Source of the DNA: Acetobacterium sp.
Lineage (GTDB): Bacteria; Bacillota; Clostridia; Eubacteriales; Eubacteriaceae
Length of the DNA stretch: 6,471 nucleotides
NCBI GenBank assembly: GCA_022013395.1
Contig: JAKLQL010000291.1
Span: 1 to 6,471 of the forward strand
Reading direction: 5' to 3'
The notes beneath the pieces are model-generated. The model searched no databases, was not told the origin of the DNA, and worked only from the letters and a program-made list of their open reading frames with translations. Every line of letters starts with the position of its first letter. Position 1 is the stretch's first letter. The translations under genes and the position numbers were made by a program. This document shows positions 1 to 5,207 of this stretch, in pieces.

Positions 1-1681
1 CAGCTTCATTATGCTTCTTTTGCTGATCCTCAGCATTGATTATTTTATCGTAAACCGCTATTTTTTAAAAAGAATTGAAAAGCTCATCGCGTTCACCAAA
101 GAAGTCGGTTTAAAACAGGACACCACCCTAACCATTGAAATAGATGGCAGGGATGAACTCAAAACTTTGGCGGTTTCAACTAATCAGATGCTTCAGAAAA
201 TTGACCAGGCCAATCAGGACATAAAAATGATGGATGAGCGTTATCGTCTGATTATGGAAGCGACCAATGATGGCTATTTGGATATCTGGATAAAAAAGAA
301 AGAAGCTTATATCAGTCCGGAATGGAAGCAGTTAATTGGTTATCAAGGAAATGATGGCTGCCAGCTATATGAAGATTACTTTTTAAAAATTCACTGGGAA
401 TGCAAAAAACGGTTGGAAAACAGTTTCCTGGATATACTCACTGGCAAGGTGGATTATTTTGAAGGGGAATACCGGGTACTGTCGGAACTGTACGGCTTTA
501 TTTGGGTTTCGCACCGGGGCAAGGTGGTGCAGCGAGATGAAAATAACGAGCCGCTTCGTTTTATCAGTACCCTTTCCAATATTACCAAAAGGAAAATAAA
601 TGAGGAAGAAATTCTATTTTTAAGTTATTCCGATCCTTTAACCCGGTTAAAAAACAGAGCCTATATGAAAAAGCAGTTTGAAGTGCTTGCACATCAGAAT
701 GATGCCCATTATTTTATTATCATGTGCGATATCAATGGACTCAAGCTGACAAATGATGCCTTTGGCCATCCGGAAGGGGATCAGATGCTGATTGCAGTGA
801 GCAACGTCCTCCGGCGGATGTGTCGTCCCACGGATATTATTTCCCGATGGCCAGGCGATGAATTTGTCATTTTACTCAAAGATGTTGATCAGGTGGGCAT
901 CTGTCAACTGATTCGGGATATTACCGATGAAATTGAGAAAATCCGGGATTTTCACTTGAATGTCAGTGTGGCCATGGGTTATGCTGAAAGCAATGTGGAT
1001 CTGAAAAGTCCGGAAGATGTGCTGAACCTGGCTGAAAATCGAATGTACCGAAATAAACTGATGGAAAGCAACAGTTCCCGAAATGCCACCATTCGATCGT
1101 TGGCCCTCACGCTCCATGAAAAAAGCACCGAGACGGAAGCCCATACTATGCGGATTACTCAACTAAGCAAGGCTTTGGGAAGCCGTTTAAATCTTCGCAA
1201 AGATCAGATGGATGAACTGGAATTGTTATCGCTGCTCCATGATATTGGCAAAATCGGGATACCAGAGTACATTCTGGACAAACCGGCTAAGCTCAGCAAT
1301 GAAGAATGGAAGATCATTAAAACGCATCCAGAGATCGGCTATCGGATTGCCAAGTCAACGCCCGCCCTGGAGCATATTGCCGAGGATATAATGGCCCACC
1401 ATGAAAAATATGACGGAACCGGTTATCCCAATGGGTTGAAAGCTGAGTCGATTCCCTATTTGGGGCGAATCATCAATGTGGTGGACTCCTTTGATGTGAT
1501 GACCCACAGCAGAAGCTATAAAAAAGCCAGTGATTTATCCTATGCCATCAGCGAATTGAAAGCCTGTTCCGGCACCCAATTTGATCCAGAAATCGTCGCG
1601 GCCTTTCTTAAAATGATTGAAGATGAGGGACTGCCAGTGCGGCTTGAAATTTCGATTTTAATTGATAACCAGGAAAATTAA
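1..1681 (+). CDS. HAMP-PAS-GGDEF-HD-GYP cyclic-di-GMP signalling protein (5' partial)
   Basis: Membrane-bound protein predicted to hydrolyse, and perhaps bind or make, cyclic-di-GMP. The frame is open to the left edge (codons begin at base 2), and the first visible residues are the end of a hydrophobic helix, so a first membrane helix and sensor domain probably lie outside the window. Numbering from the Met at 11: HAMP about 12-66; PAS with PAC tail about 72-195; GGDEF about 200-355 with DPLT at 208-211 and an NGLK...GHPEGD block. The signature reads PGDEF (281-285) instead of GGDEF, while the product-inhibition I-site RPTD is intact at 272-275. HD-GYP about 360-540 has HD at 410-411 (HDIGKIGIP), HHEKYDGTGYP at 463-473 and the VVDSFDVMT block, so phosphodiesterase residues look complete. 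Seen: the motifs. Inferred: active phosphodiesterase with a weak or regulatory GGDEF. The next gene starts 30 bp after the stop, so co-transcription is likely. Confidence 0.93.
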   Translation, partial: SFIMLLLLILSIDYFIVNRYFLKRIEKLIAFTKEVGLKQDTTLTIEIDGRDELKTLAVSTNQMLQKIDQANQDIKMMDERYRLIMEATNDGYLDIWIKKKEAYISPEWKQLIGYQGNDGCQLYEDYFLKIHWECKKRLENSFLDILTGKVDYFEGEYRVLSELYGFIWVSHRGKVVQRDENNEPLRFISTLSNITKRKINEEEILFLSYSDPLTRLKNRAYMKKQFEVLAHQNDAHYFIIMCDINGLKLTNDAFGHPEGDQMLIAVSNVLRRMCRPTDIISRWPGDEFVILLKDVDQVGICQLIRDITDEIEKIRDFHLNVSVAMGYAESNVDLKSPEDVLNLAENRMYRNKLMESNSSRNATIRSLALTLHEKSTETEAHTMRITQLSKALGSRLNLRKDQMDELELLSLLHDIGKIGIPEYILDKPAKLSNEEWKIIKTHPEIGYRIAKSTPALEHIAEDIMAHHEKYDGTGYPNGLKAESIPYLGRIINVVDSFDVMTHSRSYKKASDLSYAISELKACSGTQFDPEIVAAFLKMIEDEGLPVRLEISILIDNQEN

Positions 1682-1711
1682 TATAAGAAAAAACAGAAGG
1701 AGGAACAAGTT

Positions 1712-2170
1712 ATGACAGAAATGATTCAGTTGGGGGCAATGGCCCCAGATTTCAAATTACAGGACCAGAATGGGGAGACTGTCACACTCAGTCAGTTTAA
1801 AGGCAAAAAGGTGCTGCTATCCTGGCACCCGCTGGCCTGGACATCGGTATGTACCGATCAGATGCGTTCCCTCGATCGGAATTTTGACCGCTTTGCGGAA
1901 AAAAACACGGTCGTATTGGGGTTCAGTGTTGACCCGCTGCCCAGCAAATCGGTGTGGGCCAAAGCCTTAACCTTAAAGCATATAAAAATCTTATCAGACT
2001 TTTTACCGCTGGGTGAGGTGGCCAGAGCCTATGGTATTTTCAGTGAAGAACATGGGGCGTCAAAAAGAGTCAATATCCTGATCAATGAAGCGGGGATGGT
2101 GATCTGGGCCAAGAAATACGAAATTCGCACCCTGCCGGATGTGGAGGAAGTTCTGGGAAAAATTCAATAA
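1712..2170 (+). CDS. 1-Cys-type peroxiredoxin (AhpC/TSA family)
   Basis: Cytosolic thioredoxin-fold peroxidase of 152 residues that should reduce H2O2 or organic peroxides through a cysteine sulfenic acid. The active-site pattern PxxxTxxC is present as P40, T44 and C47 (PLAWTSVCT), and R119 is placed as the conserved active-site arginine. The N-terminal block GAMAPDFKLQDQNGE is typical of AhpC/TSA proteins. C47 is the only cysteine, so there is no internal resolving cysteine, and recycling must use an outside thiol or another subunit's partner; the donor cannot be told from the sequence. The start is supported by AGAAGGAGG at 1695-1703, 8 bp before the ATG. It follows the c-di-GMP protein by 30 bp and precedes the DUF92 gene by 63 bp with no terminator between, so an operon is plausible. 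Role: oxidative-stress protection in an anaerobe (inference). Confidence 0.93.
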   Translation: MTEMIQLGAMAPDFKLQDQNGETVTLSQFKGKKVLLSWHPLAWTSVCTDQMRSLDRNFDRFAEKNTVVLGFSVDPLPSKSVWAKALTLKHIKILSDFLPLGEVARAYGIFSEEHGASKRVNILINEAGMVIWAKKYEIRTLPDVEEVLGKIQ

Positions 2171-2233
2171 GGTCGAAACCAGTTGTTTATACAAACAGAT
2201 AGCTTTGGTAGTTGATATCTTAGGAGGCGCCGA

Positions 2234-3088
2234 ATGGAAAACTTAATCAACTATAGCCTGGTTGCTCAAACGGGATCGGTCCTGGAACATGTGCTTTTTA
2301 TTCTCATGTCTTTGGTTGGTTCAATTTTTGCGGTATGGCGGAATTCATTAAGTACTTCGGCGGCGTTGGGAGCCTTTCTGCTGGGAGTGGCCTTATACCT
2401 GGCTGGCGGTCCGTTGTTTTTTATTTTACTGATGGTTTTCTTTTTAAGTTCCACCTTCCTGTCGCATTTCAAAGCGGGCTTTAAAGACCCCATCGAGGCT
2501 CGAATTCATGCCAAGTCTGGCCCCCGGGACATTGTTCAGGTGGGTGCCAATGGGGGCGCAGCGCTAATTATGGCGGTGCTCTTCGGATTGACTCATAATC
2601 CAGCCTATATGGTGGCGGTAGCGGCTTCATTTGCGGCCTGCAATGCCGATACCTGGGCTTCGGAAATCGGAATTCTCAGCAAAAAAGATCCGGTGTCGCT
2701 GATCACCTTTAAACCGGTTAGCCCGGGGCTTTCCGGCGGCGTTAGCACGCTGGGTCTTTTGGCGTCTCTGGGTGGTTCGGGGTTGGTAGCATTGACCTAT
2801 GGTCTTTATCAGTTTGCCGCCGGAAACAGCGGCGTTTTGTTATGGTGGCAAATCGGCATTATTACATTGGGAGGGCTGTCAGGGTCAATTATGGACAGCT
2901 TAATGGGCGCTGCCATCCAGGCTAAGTACATCAGTTCTGAAACTGGTGAAATAACGGAAAAGCCAACCGACAGCAATCAGCCGAATCAGTTGGTTAGTGG
3001 TTTATTTTTTGTGAACAACGACTTTGTAAATTTTGCCAGTTCGTTGCTGGCCGCCATGCTGGTGCTGGTGTTTGTTCAGTTTCAGTGA
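2234..3088 (+). CDS. DUF92 (TMEM19/VTE6-like) integral membrane protein
   Basis: Polytopic membrane protein of 284 residues in the DUF92 family (PF01940). Hydrophobic stretches suggest about six or seven helices (roughly 16-35, 42-58, 60-77, 106-133, 170-192, 203-226, 264-283). Family blocks are visible: GPRDIVQVGANGG (96-108), NADTWASEIG (137-146), SGGVSTLG (167-174) and MDSLMGA (220-226). Known: the Arabidopsis homologue VTE6 is a CTP-dependent phytyl-phosphate kinase that supplies phytyl diphosphate for tocopherol, and the family is related to other CTP-dependent polyprenol kinases. Inferred: this protein may phosphorylate an isoprenoid monophosphate, but bacterial members are mostly uncharacterised. 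The start is set by AGGAGG at 2222-2227, 6 bp before the ATG. The next gene is a tocopherol-cyclase-like protein, a suggestive neighbour, although about 250 bp with its own promoter signals separates them. No clear terminator follows. Confidence 0.88.
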   Translation: MENLINYSLVAQTGSVLEHVLFILMSLVGSIFAVWRNSLSTSAALGAFLLGVALYLAGGPLFFILLMVFFLSSTFLSHFKAGFKDPIEARIHAKSGPRDIVQVGANGGAALIMAVLFGLTHNPAYMVAVAASFAACNADTWASEIGILSKKDPVSLITFKPVSPGLSGGVSTLGLLASLGGSGLVALTYGLYQFAAGNSGVLLWWQIGIITLGGLSGSIMDSLMGAAIQAKYISSETGEITEKPTDSNQPNQLVSGLFFVNNDFVNFASSLLAAMLVLVFVQFQ

Positions 3089-3262
3089 GGTTAGCCAGTT
3101 AGCTGCGCCCTTGCGATGACGGTCAGCAAAGCCAAGGACTTGTTTGCAATTACCAGAGTTTTAGCGTAAGCATTTGCGAAATAAAAAACATCGAACAATG
3201 GTTGCTTTGAGTGTAGTTTCCACAAACAATTTCGTAACGTGTAGGCGAACAGTGTAGAAATT

Positions 3263-3276
3263 GTTTCGCGCGAAAC
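3263..3276. promoter_or_regulatory. Perfect 14-bp palindrome, candidate operator
   Basis: GTTTCGCGCGAAAC equals its own reverse complement over all 14 bases. It ends exactly where the predicted -35 element begins (3277), a usual place for an activator or repressor site. It does not match a regulator motif I can name. It also overlaps the right arm of the 10-bp inverted repeat at 3224-3233/3257-3266. Confidence 0.45.
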
Positions 3277-3306
3277 TGGACATAAAGCTCACGGCACTTT
3301 TGTAAT
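3277..3306 (+). promoter_or_regulatory. Predicted sigma-A promoter for the cyclase-like gene
   Basis: The -35 TGGACA (3277-3282) and the -10 TGTAAT (3301-3306) each match the consensus at 5 of 6 positions, with an 18-bp spacer. The -10 lies in the 8-bp palindrome GTAATTAC (3302-3309). Transcription would start near 3313, giving a leader of about 30 nt to the ATG at 3345. Confidence 0.5.
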
Positions 3307-3344
3307 TACCTAAGAGTTCCAATGACATGAAAGGAAAAAGACAG

Positions 3345-4289
3345 ATGATCAAACAGGCATTTTTTCAAGGTAAGAATAAAAAAAAACGCTATTTTGAGGG
3401 GTGGTATTTTAAATGCATCAGTGCTGATCGCAAACATGCCATTGCGATTATTCCGGGGATAGCCATTGACGCCCAGGGGAAAAAACAGGCCTTTATTCAG
3501 GTGATCAATGCAGTAACTGGCAAAACCTGGTATCATCATTTCCCATATTCAGAGTTTATTGCATTATCAGATCGGTTTGATGTAGAAATTGACAACAATG
3601 CTTTTAATGCCGAAGGGCTATCTTTGAATGTTGATACCGAAGAAGGTATTATCAAAGGACGACTGACTTTTGAAAATAGTCATCCCTTTCCCAGTGGAAA
3701 AAATAATCCTGGGATTATGGGACCTTTTGGGGTACTGCCATTTATGGAATGCTACCACGCGATTATCCATTTATATCACGAGATAAATGGCGAAATTGAG
3801 TTGGATGGCGAGATCTTGAATTTTACTGGCGGGGTGGGTTATATCGAAAAAGACTATGGGCGGTCTTTTCCCCGCACCTATCTTTGGCTTCAGGCCAGTC
3901 ATTTTAGTTTGAATAACGCTTCATTTGTATTTTCCAGAGCCCGGATTCCCTTTTTAGGAATGGAATTCCCGGGATTCTTTGCATATTTGACCGATTTTAA
4001 AGAGATCAATCTGCGCTTTGCCACCTATAATCATTCCAAGTTGGTAGAATGGGAAGTAGATCAAGAAAAGGGAACCTGTGCGGGAAAATTGACAGGCCCC
4101 GCGGGCCATCTTGAGTTTAAAGCCAGGATGGCCGGAGGCGGAAAACTTCGGGCTCCGGTTGATGGTCTTATGGATCGGGAGATTGTTGAGAGCATCACTG
4201 CCGAGGTATGGGTACGTTTATCCAATCATCAAGGTAACGTTTTATTTGAAGGTTCAAGCAGTGAAGCGGGCATGGAGATCTGCCTCTAA
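3345..4289 (+). CDS. Tocopherol cyclase-like protein (PF14249 family)
   Basis: Soluble protein of 314 residues from the chosen start, resembling bacterial members of the tocopherol-cyclase-like family. Family blocks seen: YFEGWYFK near the N terminus (16-23), MGPFGVLPFMECYH (125-138), GGVGYIEKDYGRSFPRTYLWLQ around 162-183, and a C-terminal AGMEI. Known: the plant and cyanobacterial member VTE1 closes the chromanol ring of tocopherol; clostridial members have no proven reaction, and an anaerobe is not expected to make tocopherol. Inferred: it may bind or modify a lipid or isoprenoid. An upstream in-frame ATG at 3327 exists but lacks a ribosome binding site; AAAGGA at 3330-3335 sits 9 bp before the ATG at 3345, and MIKQAFFQGK is a natural beginning, so 3345 is preferred. 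It has its own predicted promoter and lies downstream of a DUF92 (VTE6-like) gene. Codons after its TAA stay open in the same frame into a trpD remnant. Confidence 0.88.
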   Translation: MIKQAFFQGKNKKKRYFEGWYFKCISADRKHAIAIIPGIAIDAQGKKQAFIQVINAVTGKTWYHHFPYSEFIALSDRFDVEIDNNAFNAEGLSLNVDTEEGIIKGRLTFENSHPFPSGKNNPGIMGPFGVLPFMECYHAIIHLYHEINGEIELDGEILNFTGGVGYIEKDYGRSFPRTYLWLQASHFSLNNASFVFSRARIPFLGMEFPGFFAYLTDFKEINLRFATYNHSKLVEWEVDQEKGTCAGKLTGPAGHLEFKARMAGGGKLRAPVDGLMDREIVESITAEVWVRLSNHQGNVLFEGSSSEAGMEICL

Positions 4290-4727
4290 ATAAATGATGA
4301 TAGATTAATTGGCGAGCCGTCCATTGATGAGGCATCTACCCTGGGGATAACCGATATTGCTGAACTAAAAGAAGATGGCACTGTGGAAAATGATTCGTTT
4401 AATCCACAGGATATGTTGATAACTCCAGGAATTGTGGATGAAATTCGAACATTTGACTCAGTTGAAGAGTCCGCCCTTTGTATTGTTCGGCTTTTAAACG
4501 GTAAAGAAACAAAAACTCGGGAAGATATTGTTGCATTAAATGCGGGCTTGATTCTTTATTTAAGAGATAAGGCCGCCAGTATTCGGGAAGGCTATGAAAT
4601 GGCGCTGGAACTGATTCACAATGGAAAAGCCTGGGAAAAACTGAAAACCTGGGTTGAATTCCAGAACCGGGATGGGCAGCACGGATTAAAGATCCTAGCT
4701 GATCTGGAAGAAAAGGTGATGGCATAG
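4290..4727 (+). pseudogene. trpD: C-terminal remnant of anthranilate phosphoribosyltransferase
   Basis: The frame that opens right after the cyclase stop (codons from 4290) encodes about 145 residues. From about 4317 it reads like the C-terminal third of TrpD, the enzyme that joins anthranilate to PRPP in tryptophan synthesis: IDEASTLGITDIAELKEDG (compare the TrpD block GLDEIS...KVAELKDG), ALNAGLILYL, KAASIREGYEMA and IHNGKAWEKL. The N-terminal two thirds, with the PRPP-binding glycine loop and the catalytic region, are absent from every frame upstream. A GTG at 4383 could in principle start a 114-residue protein, but its ribosome binding site is poor and it would cut into the domain. An inactive fragment is the likely reading. 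A stand-alone domain with a new role is possible but less likely. No other trp genes are nearby. Confidence 0.7.
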
Positions 4728-4728
4728 G

Positions 4729-4935
4729 ATGACTCTTTATGCGCTGAAATCAGATGAAGGGTATCTGAAAATGGCTTAAAATAAGGGTTTTTCACTGGTT
4801 TGCATTAACAAAGCCAGTGTTTATCCCGAAACCGAACTGGAAAAATTGAAAAGTCTGAAAGTAGAATTAAAAGAAATGGTTACGAATCTGCGGCTGGTTA
4901 AAATGACTCTGGAAGAAACGGACTATTTTGCTTAA
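4729..4935 (+). pseudogene. Small hypothetical ORF interrupted by an in-frame TAA
   Basis: An ATG one base after the trpD remnant's stop opens a frame of 68 codons that is broken at codon 17 by TAA (4777-4779) and then stays open to the TAA at 4933-4935. The translation starts MTLYALKSDEGYLKMA, then after the stop NKGFSLVCINKASVYPETE, followed by a lysine- and glutamate-rich helix (about residues 37-58) ending ETDYFA. I do not recognise the family; the layout resembles small hypothetical proteins with a short beta part followed by a charged helix. Coding character on both sides of the stop suggests one nonsense mutation in a former gene. A sequencing error at 4777 is an alternative. No convincing ribosome binding site precedes the ATG. 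Confidence 0.5.
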
Positions 4936-4961
4936 AAAAGCAAGCGATTTTCATGATTAGC

Positions 4962-4990
4962 TTTACTAGGAATTAAACAGATGATATGAT
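4962..4990 (+). promoter_or_regulatory. Possible promoter just upstream of a terminator
   Basis: TTTACT (4962-4967) and TATGAT (4985-4990) are separated by 17 bp and match the -35 and -10 consensus at 4/6 and 5/6. A transcript would start near 4997 and meet the hairpin terminator at 5013 almost at once. It may be a chance match in A+T-rich DNA. Confidence 0.25.
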
Positions 4991-5012
4991 AAGAATAGCA
5001 AAATTTAGTTGG

Positions 5013-5043
5013 AAGAACCTTTCTCTATGAGAAAGGTTCTTTT
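5013..5043 (+). terminator. Rho-independent terminator
   Basis: A perfect 13-bp stem (5013-5025 with 5029-5041), a three-base loop TAT, and T residues at 5040-5043. It ends transcription coming from the cyclase and pseudogene region and insulates the nucleotidase gene downstream. The T-run is short (four), but the stem is long and uninterrupted. Confidence 0.85.
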
Positions 5044-5082
5044 ACTAGCGCGATAAGATTTATCAAGCGTAAAAATTAAGAG

Positions 5083-5111
5083 TGGCCAACTTATCCACAA
5101 TTGTCTATAAA
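5083..5111 (+). promoter_or_regulatory. Possible nucleotidase promoter lying across the DnaA-box repeat
   Basis: TGGCCA (5083-5088, 4/6 to the -35 consensus) and TATAAA (5106-5111, 5/6 to the -10 consensus) are 17 bp apart. The left DnaA box fills the spacer and the -10 falls in the loop between the two repeat arms. If used, the leader to the ATG at 5208 is about 90 nt and the right arm is in the transcript start region. Weak evidence on its own. Confidence 0.3.
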
Positions 5112-5133
5112 ATCAACACAATTGTGGATAAGT
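5089..5133. promoter_or_regulatory. Perfect 16-bp inverted repeat carrying two consensus DnaA boxes
   Basis: ACTTATCCACAATTGT (5089-5104) and its exact reverse complement (5118-5133) flank a 13-bp A+T-rich spacer. Each arm contains an exact DnaA box: TTATCCACA at 5091-5099 on the + strand and at 5123-5131 on the - strand. No T-run follows, so this is not a terminator. It sits between the upstream terminator and the nucleotidase start, where bound DnaA could control transcription; in RNA it could also fold as a hairpin. Seen: the repeat and the boxes. Known: TTATCCACA is the bacterial DnaA-box consensus. Inferred: DnaA binding here. Confidence 0.7.
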
Positions 5134-5207
5134 ACCGGTCTTTAATCGGAAGGATTAAGATCGGGAAGTCATTATTTTTAAAATTTAATGAAGCTAAGGA
5201 GAATAGC

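Larger units (their letters stand above)
3089..3344 (+). repeat. Intergenic region with degenerate direct repeats, inverted repeat and palindrome
   Basis: Non-coding stretch between the DUF92 gene and the cyclase-like gene. TTTGCAATTACC plus AGAGTT (3143-3160) recurs as TTTGTAATTACC plus TA then AGAGTT (3299-3318), about 156 bp apart. Between them are AAACAATTTC (3224-3233) and its reverse complement GAAATTGTTT (3257-3266), a perfect 14-bp palindrome (3263-3276), and three copies of GTGTAG (3211-3216, 3239-3244, 3252-3257). No ORF here looks real. The density of repeats suggests either a small intergenic repeat element or a complex control region; the sequence alone does not decide which. Confidence 0.45.

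Noticed and set aside
872..1162. 96-residue - strand ORF opposite the GGDEF domain
   Set aside because: Antisense shadow of a conserved domain with no sign of independent coding.
3327..3344. Earlier ATG for the tocopherol cyclase-like gene
   Set aside because: No Shine-Dalgarno precedes it, while its own first codons contain AAAGGA correctly placed for the ATG at 3345.
3161..3539. Two overlapping - strand ORFs in the intergenic region and the start of the cyclase-like gene
   Set aside because: No domain, no ribosome binding site, and they overlap promoter signals and a conserved gene.
4399..4725. 108-residue - strand ORF opposite the trpD remnant
   Set aside because: No ribosome binding site or recognisable domain; the + strand frame carries clear TrpD similarity.
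5089..5133. The inverted repeat as a transcription terminator or full replication origin
   Set aside because: No T-run follows either arm, and there are only two exact boxes with no dnaA/dnaN genes and no A+T-rich 13-mer cluster seen.
5082..5207. 42-codon N-terminal extension of the nucleotidase from a GTG start
   Set aside because: No good ribosome binding site, the codons run through the DnaA-box inverted repeat, and the protein family begins at the ATG at 5208, which has AAGGAG in front.
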